From: JAPUDQ01 sp049289035
Lineage (GTDB): Bacteria > Patescibacteriota > Saccharimonadia > Saccharimonadales > Saccharimonadaceae
Reading direction: 5' to 3'
DNA: 30,550 bases
Assembly: GCA_049289035.1 (NCBI GenBank)
Contig: JBAQIV010000009.1
Location: 1-30,550, forward strand
Positions within the stretch are counted from its first letter, which is position 1. The number at the start of each line of letters is the position of its first letter. The translations under genes were made by a program, and so were the position numbers. The notes below the pieces were generated by a model. It did not search any database. It had not been told where the DNA came from and saw nothing but the letters and a program-made list of their open reading frames with translations. Positions 14,610 through 23,651 of this stretch are shown in pieces.

Positions 14610-16391
14610 GTGCCCAAAAGAAACACCGAACGCCCCGCCATACTCGTTCGAGCAACCCTCAGTCAATACTGGCAAGAAATCCGCAAAGACAAATTACGGT
14701 TTTTTGTCATGCTGCTGTTTGTTCCTCTTTCATCTTTGGTTTTTGACACGGTCATACCCTACTTTTTGTCGATGGCGATTGGCACATTTGCCTCACACAA
14801 TACGGAGTTGATGAACCAATACCTATGGCAGGCAGGTATAGCGGGTATGATCGGCATTACGGTCAATATTATCGGTTTTCAACTAGCAGTGCGTCATGAA
14901 TCATCAGTACGAACTCGTCTCGTAATATCGGCGCTGCGACGATTGCTCGCGAAAGATCAGGATTTTTTCGCTAATCAAAAGATTGGAGCACTTACAGGTA
15001 AGTTTATAGATTTTATCAACGGGCATATGGGTTTACAGGACTTATTTATCCTTCGTACGCTATCATTTGGCATCAACCTCGTAATAGGCGTCGTTATCAT
15101 ATATTTGCAGACGCCGTTACTGGCGTGGATTATCATTGGCCTATTGTTTGGACTTGGCTTTCAGATACGATATTTCCGCCTACTTCGCGAGGGTATGCGC
15201 GCCAAACGTAAGCGCCTCGTTGCAGAAGTGAATGGCACTATCGCCGACACAATATCAAACAATTTGACCGTCAAGACATTTGCCAGAGAGAATTATGAAG
15301 TAGGCCTATCGCGTCATATCAACCAACAGTATGAGCGCGTATATGTAAAAGATCTCCAATGGGTGTCAGTCGAAGGAACACTTCGTCACATATTGATGCA
15401 AACGATACAAATCATCGCCGTCGTGGTTATTGCATCCTTGCTACTCAAAAATGTCATCCCTCTCAGCATTGCGATATTTGCTGTCGCCTATTTGCAACGA
15501 CTGGCGGCGCAGCTATTCACGCTCGGTGAGATCATTAATGGCTATGACAAGATATTTTTGCAAGCCACGCCCATGACCGAAATACTGCAGGAGCCACCGA
15601 CAATTGTCGATCATAGCCATACCAAACTTCGCGTCACGCATGGCGAGATAATTTTTCACGACGTCAGCTATGCCTACCGCGACGCCAAATCTCAAGAAGT
15701 TATAAAGTCGCTATCGCTCACTATTCCGGCTGGTCAAAAGGTTGGTCTCGTCGGCATATCAGGCGCAGGCAAAACCACAATTACGAAACTTCTACTTCGT
15801 TTCGATGATGTTACGTCTGGCAGTATCTCGATCGACGGACATGATATTGCGAAGGTCACGCAGTCAAGTCTGCGCGAATCAATCGCCTACGTTGCGCAAG
15901 AACCGTTGCTATTTCACCGCAGCCTGCGCGACAACATCGCTTACGCCAAACCAGACTCTAGCGACAACGAAATTTTAGCTGCTGCCGACAAAGCCTACGC
16001 GACAGAGTTTATTGACAAATTGCCTGGTGGACTCGACACGATCGTCGGCGAACGCGGCGTCAAACTCAGCGGCGGCCAGCGACAACGCATTGCTATAGCC
16101 CGCGCGATTTTGAAAAACGCGCCGATACTCCTGCTCGATGAAGCCACCAGCGCCCTCGACAGTGAGAGCGAAAAACTCATCCAGTCAGCTCTCACCAAAC
16201 TTATGCATGGGCGTACCAGTATCGTCATCGCCCACCGACTCAGCACCATTGCCAAACTAGACCGTATTGTCGTACTCGACCAAGGCCGCATTGTTGAAGA
16301 TGGCACCCACGATGAATTACTTGCACGCGGCGGTATATATGCGAAACTCTGGGCACATCAGTCGGGCGGATTTATTGACGAAAGTGCTTGA
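14610..16391 (+). CDS. ABC exporter half-transporter, permease-ATPase fusion (A)
   Basis: 593 aa from GTG 14610 (AAAGGA 7 nt upstream). Six hydrophobic helices in residues 25-310 form the type I exporter domain. The ATPase domain (about 345-580) has Walker A GISGAGKTT, Q-loop VAQEPLLFHRS, signature LSGGQRQRIAIARAI, Walker B ILLLDEATSALD and H-loop IVIAHRLST. It probably pairs with the next gene as a heterodimeric exporter of drugs or lipids; both catalytic glutamates are intact. The stop codon lies inside the next promoter's TTGACA. Confidence 0.92.
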   Translation: MPKRNTERPAILVRATLSQYWQEIRKDKLRFFVMLLFVPLSSLVFDTVIPYFLSMAIGTFASHNTELMNQYLWQAGIAGMIGITVNIIGFQLAVRHESSVRTRLVISALRRLLAKDQDFFANQKIGALTGKFIDFINGHMGLQDLFILRTLSFGINLVIGVVIIYLQTPLLAWIIIGLLFGLGFQIRYFRLLREGMRAKRKRLVAEVNGTIADTISNNLTVKTFARENYEVGLSRHINQQYERVYVKDLQWVSVEGTLRHILMQTIQIIAVVVIASLLLKNVIPLSIAIFAVAYLQRLAAQLFTLGEIINGYDKIFLQATPMTEILQEPPTIVDHSHTKLRVTHGEIIFHDVSYAYRDAKSQEVIKSLSLTIPAGQKVGLVGISGAGKTTITKLLLRFDDVTSGSISIDGHDIAKVTQSSLRESIAYVAQEPLLFHRSLRDNIAYAKPDSSDNEILAAADKAYATEFIDKLPGGLDTIVGERGVKLSGGQRQRIAIARAILKNAPILLLDEATSALDSESEKLIQSALTKLMHGRTSIVIAHRLSTIAKLDRIVVLDQGRIVEDGTHDELLARGGIYAKLWAHQSGGFIDESA

Positions 16392-16416
16392 CATTAGCAT
16401 AACTGTGTGTCAATAT
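16388..16416 (+). promoter_or_regulatory. Promoter for ABC half-transporter B
   Basis: A perfect -35 TTGACA (16388-16393) contains the TGA stop of the previous gene. The -10 is weak: CAATAT at 17 bp (16411-16416) or TATAAA at 20 bp. TTGACA and TGTCAA (16407-16412) also form an inverted pair. Confidence 0.45.
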
Positions 16417-16453
16417 AAATTTTACTACTAAACGTAACGGAAAGGTCGCACGA

Positions 16454-16507
16454 ATGATACTGTTCTTCAAAACACCTGTCGTTGCCCTTTTCGGCACGCG
16501 ACACTAA
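16454..16507 (+). CDS. Possible 17-residue leader peptide
   Basis: ATG 16454 follows GGAAAGG by 8 nt and encodes MILFFKTPVVALFGTRH, then TAA, 61 bp before the start of ABC half-transporter B. A short translated leader before a drug-exporter-like gene resembles ribosome-stalling attenuators, but no clear alternative hairpins were proved. It may be chance. Confidence 0.35.
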   Translation: MILFFKTPVVALFGTRH

Positions 16508-16568
16508 GCTTTTAAAAAAGTTTACACCCTGTCTCTTCAAGCAATATCAAAAGGAAGGTAATTCTCCA

Positions 16569-18356
16569 ATGTTCTTACTTAAGCGTCAGCGCCTACCGCT
16601 GACTTCGCCTGCACTCCGTTCTTTTCTGCGTTTTTGTCGCCCATGGTACGGCAAGATTGCTATGACGTCGGTAGTGTTCGTCATCGCCAACATCATGATT
16701 GCTGTCTTGCCAATCTTCATCGGCGCACTAATCGACACAATCAGCCAAGCGCACGTAAATAGTAGCCAGGCATGGCTATACGCCATCATCCTGATGCTAC
16801 TGAGTAGCGGGCACGACATGTTGTGGCACGTCGGTGAGTTCGCATATCGCGCCATGATACTGCCGATAACGTTTCGCTACGAGTCGCATTTGTTTGACTC
16901 TGTCGTGCACAAACCATACCCGTATTTTGTCGATAAATTCACCGGCAAAATCGGATCGTACATTACCAACATCAGTGGCGAGTTTCGAAGCATACTCGAC
17001 AACGCGCTGTTCAACTATATTGCGTCAGTCATTAATGTCGTATCCGTAATTTGGATCACCTCTCATGTCAACTGGCAGACTGGTGCGATCATAGGCGCAT
17101 GTCTACTACTAATGCTCGCCATTGGCAAATACACGCTCGCCAAAGACATGGCCATGCAAAAGATCGAGGCCGATGCTGGCTCGACCAAAAATGGCCGCAT
17201 CATCGATTCGATCGGCAACTTTGTCAGCATCAAATCGTTTCACAAAGAACTCAGCGAAATTGCCCACATCAACCACCAGCAAGACCTGACGCTTACCGCC
17301 GCCAAGAGATCATTCTTTTGGGGTATCGTGTTTTGGGCTTCCATGTCGGTGATCATACGGCACCTCATGTGGCCGGGCGTGATCGGCCTGAACCTGTGGA
17401 TATTTCTAAAAGGCGATATATCAGTCGGACAGTTTGCGACGATCATTTCGACTGCCCTCATGTTTTCGCAAACCATCTGGGAAATCGTCTGGAATATCGC
17501 ACAATTTGGCCAGCGACTTTCACGCATCAACGAGGCGCATCACTATTTATTTGGCGATGAAGTACTACCTCGTCCACGCAATGAGACAAAATCACTCGTT
17601 GCACGCACGACTAGCTACAAGCAGTTTGGCATCAATAATCTGACATTTGCCTACCCCGACAAAGTCGACACAGTCGTGTTATCGGGCATCACCCTGACAA
17701 TTCGTCACGGCGAAAAAGTCGGCATCGTTGGACGCAGTGGCAGCGGTAAAAGCACCCTCGTAAAATTGCTGCTCGACCAGTACGAAACGCCCCATGGTAC
17801 GTTTGCTTTTGACGAAAACTCTGTGTCGAGTCATCAGCTGAGTCACATGATAGCATACGTGCCACAGGACACGACATTGTTTCACCGCAGCATCGCCGAA
17901 AACATTCGTTACGCAGCTGGTGAAAACATTAGCCGCAAAGCTATCGAACGCGCGGCGCAAAAAGCCGAAGCTGATGAGTTTATTGTGAAACTGCCGCAAG
18001 GCTATGACACACTCGTCGGCGAACGCGGCGTGAAGCTTTCGGGTGGCCAGCGTCAACGCATTGCAATCGCTCGCGCCATACTAAAAGACGCGCCGATACT
18101 CGTGCTCGACGAAGCCACCAGCGCGCTTGACAGTGAGAGTGAGCTACACGTCCAAAAAGCAATCGAGAATCTATGGCACAACAAAACTGTCATCGCTATC
18201 GCCCACCGTCTCAGTACGTTACGGCATATGGACAGAATTGTCGTCATGGAAAACGGTCGCATCGTCGAGCAAGGTACGCACAGCGAGCTCATCGCACTGA
18301 GCGGCGTATACGCCAAGCTCTGGAGTCATCAGTCCGGTGGGTTTATCGAAGAGTAA
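16569..18356 (+). CDS. ABC exporter half-transporter, permease-ATPase fusion (B)
   Basis: 595 aa from ATG 16569, chosen for AAGGAAGG about 10 nt upstream; an in-frame ATG at 16482 lacks a site. Transmembrane helices span about 25-310; the ATPase has GRSGSGKSTL, VPQDTTLFHRS, LSGGQRQRIAIARAI, ILVLDEATSALD and AIAHRLST. The ends of the two exporters are near-copies (AKLWAHQSGGFID versus AKLWSHQSGGFIE), pointing to tandem duplication with possible gene conversion in the ATPase half. Likely an MDR-type heterodimer with the preceding gene; the cargo is unknown. Confidence 0.92.
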   Translation: MFLLKRQRLPLTSPALRSFLRFCRPWYGKIAMTSVVFVIANIMIAVLPIFIGALIDTISQAHVNSSQAWLYAIILMLLSSGHDMLWHVGEFAYRAMILPITFRYESHLFDSVVHKPYPYFVDKFTGKIGSYITNISGEFRSILDNALFNYIASVINVVSVIWITSHVNWQTGAIIGACLLLMLAIGKYTLAKDMAMQKIEADAGSTKNGRIIDSIGNFVSIKSFHKELSEIAHINHQQDLTLTAAKRSFFWGIVFWASMSVIIRHLMWPGVIGLNLWIFLKGDISVGQFATIISTALMFSQTIWEIVWNIAQFGQRLSRINEAHHYLFGDEVLPRPRNETKSLVARTTSYKQFGINNLTFAYPDKVDTVVLSGITLTIRHGEKVGIVGRSGSGKSTLVKLLLDQYETPHGTFAFDENSVSSHQLSHMIAYVPQDTTLFHRSIAENIRYAAGENISRKAIERAAQKAEADEFIVKLPQGYDTLVGERGVKLSGGQRQRIAIARAILKDAPILVLDEATSALDSESELHVQKAIENLWHNKTVIAIAHRLSTLRHMDRIVVMENGRIVEQGTHSELIALSGVYAKLWSHQSGGFIEE

Positions 18357-18373
18357 GGAGACGTTTAGTAGTA

Positions 18374-18401
18374 AAACCCCGTCTGGTTTCAGACGGGGTT
18401 T
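18374..18401. terminator. Bidirectional terminator between convergent genes
   Basis: AAACCCCGTCT (18374-18384), loop GGTTTC, AGACGGGGTTT (18391-18401): a perfect 11-bp stem with A- and T-rich ends, placed between the ABC gene (plus) and L25 (minus). Confidence 0.9.
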
Positions 18402-18418
18402 CTCCTTGCTACGCGTGT

Positions 18419-19165
18419 TTATTTGCTGTCTGATTTTGCGCCGTCAACAGCTTCGGCAGTTGCCTCAGCACCCTGCTCGGCCACAACTTCACTCTCGTCA
18501 GTAGCGCTACCAGCGGCAGCATCATTTTGCGATTGCAATGCACTTGGTTCCCAGACGCTAGCGACGACCTGGTTCATGATGTTGTTGGCTTCGGCGGCCT
18601 CAATCTCTTCTTCGCTCATGTCTTCTTCGCCGCGACCGTCATCGTTGTCGACAATCTCGACGTTTTCTGGCACGATAAGGTCGCTCACGAGTATACGTTC
18701 ACCGGCTTCTTTGAGGTGTACGATCGAGGCTTCGAGCGCATCTGGCAAATCAAGTGGTAGGGCTTTAACTTCGATCGACTCAAGTGTCTGAAGAATAATC
18801 AAGCCAGATCGTTCAGCTTCGCTTTCGCCTTCACCAACCAAACGAATTGGCACTTCTGCTTCGATCGGTTTGTTTTGACGCACTGCGTGAAACGACACGT
18901 GGTTGATCCGGCGTTTGACGTTGTCGACTTCGACATCTTTGATCAAGGCAATACGCTTTTTGTCACCAACGGTCATGTGAATAGGTGTATGTTTACCAGC
19001 TGCAGTATACACTTTGCTCATAACCACTTGGTCTACCTGTACGGCGACAGGCTCCATACCAGGGCCATATACAACAGCCGGTACTATACCATCGCGTCGT
19101 AGTTGTTGAACCTTTTTGCCGTGAACACTGCGTTCGTCGACTTTAAGGGTGATTTTATCTCCCAT
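18419..19165 (-). CDS. rplY: Large ribosomal subunit protein bL25, long (CTC) form
   Basis: 248 aa from ATG 19165 (AAGGAG 7 nt upstream); the longer reading to 19489 is rejected because it overlaps the divergent DedA start. The 5S-rRNA-binding domain (1-95; LRRDGIVPAVVYGPGMEPVAV, VDNVKRRINHVSFHAV) is followed by the CTC beta domain (PLDLPDALEASI, VSDLIVP). A low-complexity acidic/alanine tail of about 60 residues ends in KSDSK. It binds 5S rRNA in the large subunit; the tail is common in long L25 forms. Confidence 0.93.
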   Translation of the reverse strand: MGDKITLKVDERSVHGKKVQQLRRDGIVPAVVYGPGMEPVAVQVDQVVMSKVYTAAGKHTPIHMTVGDKKRIALIKDVEVDNVKRRINHVSFHAVRQNKPIEAEVPIRLVGEGESEAERSGLIILQTLESIEVKALPLDLPDALEASIVHLKEAGERILVSDLIVPENVEIVDNDDGRGEEDMSEEEIEAAEANNIMNQVVASVWEPSALQSQNDAAAGSATDESEVVAEQGAEATAEAVDGAKSDSK

Positions 19166-19244
19166 CTCTCTTCTCCTTTCCGAGAATACCTTTACGGAGT
19201 TTTGTAATTGTTTCATTATACACGAAATTTTTCCGTACTCCAAA

Positions 19245-19284
19245 CTGTCTACTATTTTGTCGGATCCGATGAAATAGTAGACAG
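19245..19284 (+). repeat. 40-bp palindromic hairpin element, copy 1
   Basis: Arms CTGTCTACTATTT (19245-19257) and AAATAGTAGACAG (19272-19284) enclose TGTCGGATCCGATG. Read as plus-strand RNA the whole 40 nt folds on a single axis with two G-U pairs and no mismatch, apart from the turn at GGAUCC. It lies between L25 and DedA. The same core occurs at 27084-27123. Confidence 0.8.
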
Positions 19285-19316
19285 GTCTATGACGAGCTAT
19301 GGCGCGCTGATCGTGG

Positions 19317-19322
19317 TACAAT
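19317..19322 (+). promoter_or_regulatory. Extended -10 box for the DedA gene
   Basis: TGG-TACAAT ends 9 nt before ATG 19332 with no ribosome-binding site between, predicting a leader of 0-3 nt. Confidence 0.5.
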
Positions 19323-19331
19323 AATTCGGAC

Positions 19332-19991
19332 ATGGAAGCATTTATACACCTCATCACCAGTTTTGGCGTGCTTGCTATATTGTTTGTTATTTTTGCTGAG
19401 ACGGGGTTGCTCATCGGTTTCGTTTTCCCAGGCGACAGCCTTCTGTTTACGGCAGGCTTCTTGGTGCAGCAAGGTATACTCGCCATCAATATCCACCTAT
19501 TCGTGGCGTTACTTTTTCTTGCAGCGGTGCTGGGCGAAAGTACCGGCTACTTGTTTGGACGCAAGGTCGGCCGTAAATTATTTGAGCGCGAAAACTCACG
19601 GTTTTTCAAACGACAATATCTTATCCGCGCGGAATTGTTTTACCAAAAACACGGCGCTATCACGATCGTACTAGCCTGTTTCATCCCATTTGTACGTACT
19701 TTTGTGCCGATTGTGGCCGGCATTAGTCGTATGGATTATCGCAAATTCATCCCATTTAACTTGCTAGGGGCAGCGCTTTGGACGGGTAGCTTTACCTACT
19801 TAGGTTATTATGCCGGTGCAGTACTACGGTCGTGGGGTGTCAACGTCGAAGTTGCCGCGATTATCATCATACTGCTCAGCCTATCACCCATGATCATTCA
19901 CGCGCTCAAAAACCGTGAACGACGACTGCAGTTGGTGAAAAGTGTGCAACATCAAATACGCACACTATTGCGGCGCAAGCACATACGTTAG
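19332..19991 (+). CDS. DedA family membrane protein
   Basis: 219 aa. The family hallmarks are present: ETGLLIGFVFPGDSLLFTAGFL near the N-terminus, LGESTGYLFGRKVG, and ACFIPFVRTFVPIVAGISRMDYRKFIPFN with the conserved FxPxxR..xP..AG loop. Five or so membrane segments plus a basic C-terminus. DedA proteins are linked to phospholipid/undecaprenyl-phosphate flipping and proton-motive-force upkeep. No Shine-Dalgarno site; probably leaderless. Confidence 0.92.
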   Translation: MEAFIHLITSFGVLAILFVIFAETGLLIGFVFPGDSLLFTAGFLVQQGILAINIHLFVALLFLAAVLGESTGYLFGRKVGRKLFERENSRFFKRQYLIRAELFYQKHGAITIVLACFIPFVRTFVPIVAGISRMDYRKFIPFNLLGAALWTGSFTYLGYYAGAVLRSWGVNVEVAAIIIILLSLSPMIIHALKNRERRLQLVKSVQHQIRTLLRRKHIR

Positions 19992-20009
19992 GCCCCAACT
20001 TTTTCATTA

Positions 20010-22820
20010 TTACAATAGATGCTGAAGATACTTGCCCGTATAGCTTTCGCTATTTTTGACGATCTGTTCTGGTGTGCCCGTTGCTATGACGGTACCCCCG
20101 CCCGCGCCGCCTTCGGGTCCCATGTCGATTATGTAGTCAGCGCATTTAACCACGTCGAGGTTGTGTTCGATAATTACCATACTGTTGCCAGTACTGACGA
20201 GTGCTTGAAGCACATGCAGTAACTTTTTCACATCGGCCGCATGCAAGCCGGTGGTTGGTTCGTCGAGGATATAGAGCGTCTTACCGGTCGCACGGCGTGA
20301 GAGTTCAGTTGCTAGTTTTATACGCTGGGCTTCGCCGCCAGAAAATGTCGTAGCGGGTTGGCCGAGCGTGATGTAACCGAGACCGACTTCCACCAGCGTG
20401 TCCATTTTGCGTTTGATCGCGGGTAGGTTTTCAAAAAACTCGGCGGCTTGTTCGACCGTCATATTCAAAATGTCACTGATGGTTTGACCTTTGTAAGTGA
20501 TCTCGAGCGCTTCGCGGTTATAGCGTTTGCCATGACAGATTTCGCACTGCACGTACACGTCAGGTAAAAAGTGCATTTCAATTTTGATCACACCGTCGCC
20601 CTGGCAATTTTCGCAGCGACCACCGCGTACATTGAAGCTAAACCGACCGGCTTTGTAGCCGCGAATATTCGCCTCGGGCGTGCTGGCAAATAGTTCGCGA
20701 ACAGCCGTAAACACGCCCGTGTAAGTCGCAGGATTGCTGCGCGGCGTGCGACCAATCGGACTTTGATCGATAACGATGACTTTGTCGAGATGTTCAATGC
20801 CTTCGATGTTGTCATGTGTACCGGCTACTTCCTGCGCACGGTTGAGCTGCACCGCTAGTTCACGTGCGACGATGTCATTGACCAGTGTCGATTTGCCGGA
20901 CCCGCTGACGCCGCTGACAACAGTTAGTAACCCTAGTGGTATGTCGACCGTGATGTTTTTCAGATTATGTTCGCGAGCACCCACGACACGCAGTACTTTG
21001 CCATTGCCACTGCGGCGTTTTTTGGGCACCTCTATTTTGAGTGCCCCACTGAGGTACTTGCCGGTGATACTTTGCTGGTTGGCGGCAACTTGCTCTGGTG
21101 TCCCATAGGCACAGACTTCGCCGCCATGCACCCCAGCACCCGGCCCAATGTCGAGCAAGTAGTCGGCGCTACGAATTGTGTCTTCGTCGTGTTCGACGAC
21201 CAGCACGGTATTGCCCAGGTCGCGCAAATGCTTGAGTGTGGCGATCAGTTTGTCGTTGTCGCGCTGATGCAAGCCGATCGACGGCTCGTCCAGCACGTAC
21301 AGCACACCCTGCAAGCCCGAACCAATCTGTGTAGCCAGTCGGATCCGCTGCGCTTCGCCGCCGCTCAGTGTATTGGCAGCCCGGCCAAGTTCAAGGTAAC
21401 TCAGACCAACATCATGCATGAACCCAAGCCGCGCGTTGATCTCGCGCAGTATCTGCCGCGCAATCACCATTTCGGTATCGTTAAGTTTCAGATCGTCACG
21501 AAATAGTGTGAGCGCATCGTCGACACTCAGGCCGATCACATCGGTGATCGACAGCTCATGCACTGTCACTGCCAACACTTCTGGTTTAAGTCGTGCGCCT
21601 TTGCATACCATGCACGGCCGCTCACGCATAAATCGTTCGATGTCGCGGCGCATAAATTCACTATCGGTTTCTTTGTGACGCCGTTCGAGCCCCGGTATCA
21701 CACCCTCGTACGTCGTGTCATAATCACGCCCCATGCTTAGTTTCACCCGGTATTTTTCTGAGCCAGTGCCATACAATATTTTGTAACGCATGTCGTCGCT
21801 CATGTCACGTACGCGTTCATGTACCGTAAAGCCATGCCGCTCGCCAACCGCAGCAAGTTTTTTAACATACCAGGCGTCGCTATTGACGCGGTTAAACGGC
21901 CGCAGGGCGCCTTCGGCAATAGTCAGATTGGGGTTAAAGACAAGTTCTGGGTCGACTTCTAGTTTGCTACCGAGACCGGTACAATTCGGGCACGCCCCCA
22001 TGGGGTTATTGAAACTAAATAACCGCGGTTCGAGTTCGGGTATCGCGACATCTGGGTGATCGACGCAGGCATAACGCTGCGAAAACATATGTTCAGCGTT
22101 GGTGTCGGCATCGAGTGCGATCACCATGCCGCTGGCAATTTCGAGCGCTTGCTCGACCGACTGCGCAATGCGCGTCGCCGATTCGGCATCGTTGACGACA
22201 CGGTCGACAATGATTTCTATGGTGTGCTTGTACTTTTTATCAAGGTCTGGAAATTCGTCAAGCGTGTACACAACCTCGTCGACACGAGCACGGGCAAAGC
22301 CTAACTTACCGTATTGCTCTGGGATATGCGCAAACTCACCTTTTTTGTCGGTGACAATGGGCGCAAGTAGCATTAGTCGTTTGCCATCGCCCAGTTCGCG
22401 CACTGCGTCTACGATAGTCTGCGGCGTTTGCTTGTGCACCGTTTTACCGCACACCGGACAATGCGGCACGCCGATACGTGCGTAGAGCAAACGCAAATAA
22501 TCATAAATCTCCGTAACAGTCGCCACAGTACTACGCGGGTTACGACTGGTCGATTTTTGGTCGATCGATATGGCCGGACTGAGTCCATCGATCTGATCGA
22601 CATCGGGCTTTTCCATGAGACCCAAAAACTGCCGTGCATAGCTGCTCAAGCTTTCGACATAACGGCGCTGACCTTCGGCGTAAATTGTGTCAAAGGCTAG
22701 TGATGATTTGCCCGAACCCGACAGACCAGTGATCACCACAAATTTATCCCTCGGTATCTCAACTGAGATATTTTTGAGATTATGCTCGCGTGCACCTGTC
22801 ACCCGTATAACTTCTGACAT
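20010..22820 (-). CDS. uvrA: Excinuclease ABC subunit A (UvrA)
   Basis: 936 aa from ATG 22820 (MSEVIRVTGAREHNLKN), preferred over an upstream in-frame start at 22859 that lies on the promoter. Two ABC ATPase halves: Walker A GLSGSGKSSLAFDT and GVSGSGKSTLVND; signatures LSGGEAQRIRLATQIG and FSGGEAQRIKLATEL; Walker B VLYVLDEPSIGLH and TLYILDEPTTGLH. Zinc modules include CPVCG, CPNC and CENCQGDG..CEICHG. It is the damage-recognition ATPase of nucleotide excision repair, working with UvrB and the UvrC encoded at 4515. Full normal length. Confidence 0.97.
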   Translation of the reverse strand: MSEVIRVTGAREHNLKNISVEIPRDKFVVITGLSGSGKSSLAFDTIYAEGQRRYVESLSSYARQFLGLMEKPDVDQIDGLSPAISIDQKSTSRNPRSTVATVTEIYDYLRLLYARIGVPHCPVCGKTVHKQTPQTIVDAVRELGDGKRLMLLAPIVTDKKGEFAHIPEQYGKLGFARARVDEVVYTLDEFPDLDKKYKHTIEIIVDRVVNDAESATRIAQSVEQALEIASGMVIALDADTNAEHMFSQRYACVDHPDVAIPELEPRLFSFNNPMGACPNCTGLGSKLEVDPELVFNPNLTIAEGALRPFNRVNSDAWYVKKLAAVGERHGFTVHERVRDMSDDMRYKILYGTGSEKYRVKLSMGRDYDTTYEGVIPGLERRHKETDSEFMRRDIERFMRERPCMVCKGARLKPEVLAVTVHELSITDVIGLSVDDALTLFRDDLKLNDTEMVIARQILREINARLGFMHDVGLSYLELGRAANTLSGGEAQRIRLATQIGSGLQGVLYVLDEPSIGLHQRDNDKLIATLKHLRDLGNTVLVVEHDEDTIRSADYLLDIGPGAGVHGGEVCAYGTPEQVAANQQSITGKYLSGALKIEVPKKRRSGNGKVLRVVGAREHNLKNITVDIPLGLLTVVSGVSGSGKSTLVNDIVARELAVQLNRAQEVAGTHDNIEGIEHLDKVIVIDQSPIGRTPRSNPATYTGVFTAVRELFASTPEANIRGYKAGRFSFNVRGGRCENCQGDGVIKIEMHFLPDVYVQCEICHGKRYNREALEITYKGQTISDILNMTVEQAAEFFENLPAIKRKMDTLVEVGLGYITLGQPATTFSGGEAQRIKLATELSRRATGKTLYILDEPTTGLHAADVKKLLHVLQALVSTGNSMVIIEHNLDVVKCADYIIDMGPEGGAGGGTVIATGTPEQIVKNSESYTGKYLQHLL

Positions 22821-22829
22821 AACCGACCT

Positions 22830-22859
22830 ATTATACCAGCGATAGCCTCGCTGTGTCAC
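22830..22859 (-). promoter_or_regulatory. uvrA promoter
   Basis: Minus strand GTGACA (22859-22854), 18 bp, then extended -10 TGG-TATAAT (22835-22830), which ends 9 nt before the uvrA ATG. No ribosome site fits in between. No SOS (LexA) box was recognised. Confidence 0.6.
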
Positions 22860-22864
22860 GATGG

Positions 22865-22870
22865 TATACT
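22865..22870 (+). promoter_or_regulatory. Extended -10 box for the PGPGW gene
   Basis: TGG-TATACT ends exactly 6 nt before ATG 22877. It is divergent from the uvrA promoter, with the two -10 boxes 29 bp apart. Confidence 0.55.
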
Positions 22871-22876
22871 GGTGTC

Positions 22877-23200
22877 ATGAAGCAGCGTCTAGGCCAGCAT
22901 TGGCGGCGATTACCGACGACTATCCGACGACCAGTTGCACTTATAATTGGTTTTAGTCTCATACTGACCGCCGGAGCGATTGGTTGGCTACCAGGGCCGG
23001 GTGGTATACCGGTCTTTTTACTCGGTGTTTTTGTGCTAGCCAGTGAATTTCAATGGGCCGATGACTTTGGCCGCCTCATACTCAAGCTTATCCACGACAT
23101 TGCCACGTGGTTTCGGCAAAAACCATTGCTCGCTATCATTGCCCTTGCCATTAGCCTCACTATCAGCAGTTACATAACATACTCACTATTACATCGATAA
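22877..23200 (+). CDS. PGPGW-domain membrane protein
   Basis: 107 aa from ATG 22877. The motif GWLPGPGGIPVFLLGVFVLASEFQWA is the PGPGW domain (PF09656), flanked by a basic N-terminus and a second hydrophobic helix near the C-terminus. The function is unknown; the family is widespread in actinobacteria and CPR. It is likely leaderless and not obviously linked to its neighbours. Confidence 0.85.
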   Translation: MKQRLGQHWRRLPTTIRRPVALIIGFSLILTAGAIGWLPGPGGIPVFLLGVFVLASEFQWADDFGRLILKLIHDIATWFRQKPLLAIIALAISLTISSYITYSLLHR

Positions 23201-23272
23201 ATCTGCCTACGGCACCCCCAATTTAAGACAGTGTAAACCATATCACCCCGCTAACCAAATCCTGCCCGGCTA

Positions 23273-23301
23273 TTGGATTTTTTTAATAAATATGCTATTA
23301 T
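23273..23301 (+). promoter_or_regulatory. Promoter for the small membrane protein at 23340
   Basis: TTGGAT (23273-23278), 17 bp, TATTAT (23296-23301). It would give a leader of about 32 nt containing the GAAGAGG ribosome site. Confidence 0.6.
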
Positions 23302-23339
23302 ATAAATCAGGCTTTTCCCTACCCGAGAAGAGGTCGAAG

Positions 23340-23633
23340 ATGTTTAAGGTTTGGCTCAAGATACTCGTGCTGGCTGCAGGAATCTGGTGTTGGGCCACCA
23401 TGATCATCAGCAGCTTACCGTCGCTGATCAGCGACATTCAGCTGCTCTGGGAGGTCAATACCTCTGCGAGGTTCGCCAACGCAAGGCCCAGCGGCTGGTC
23501 AGAGAGGAGCTACTTCAACGACCTGTACCTATGGCCAACTTTCTGGTTGGTCATCATGATGGCGAGCCTCGGCATTGCCATCTGGCTTGCAGCCGCACGG
23601 ATTCTCCAGATATGGAGGTCGCGCAAGAGCTGA
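23340..23633 (+). CDS. Small two-helix membrane protein of unusual codon use
   Basis: 97 aa from ATG 23340, which follows GAAGAGG; an upstream in-frame ATG at 23292 sits on the -10 box. Hydrophobic helices at about 5-26 and 68-92 enclose a Trp/Ser/Arg-rich loop of about 40 residues. I recognise no family. Four of its six arginines use AGG, which its neighbours hardly use, and it is G-richer than they are. With its own promoter and a separate terminator it looks like an inserted cassette. Confidence 0.65.
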   Translation: MFKVWLKILVLAAGIWCWATMIISSLPSLISDIQLLWEVNTSARFANARPSGWSERSYFNDLYLWPTFWLVIMMASLGIAIWLAAARILQIWRSRKS

Positions 23634-23651
23634 AAGAAGGGAGATCCAAGA

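Noticed and set aside
19166..19489. 108-residue N-terminal extension of L25
   Set aside because: It overlaps the DedA start on the other strand and the palindromic element; a good AAGGAG site precedes the ATG at 19165.
19332..19991. Phosphatase activity for DedA
   Set aside because: No PAP2 or acid-phosphatase motif; only the DedA membrane domain is present.
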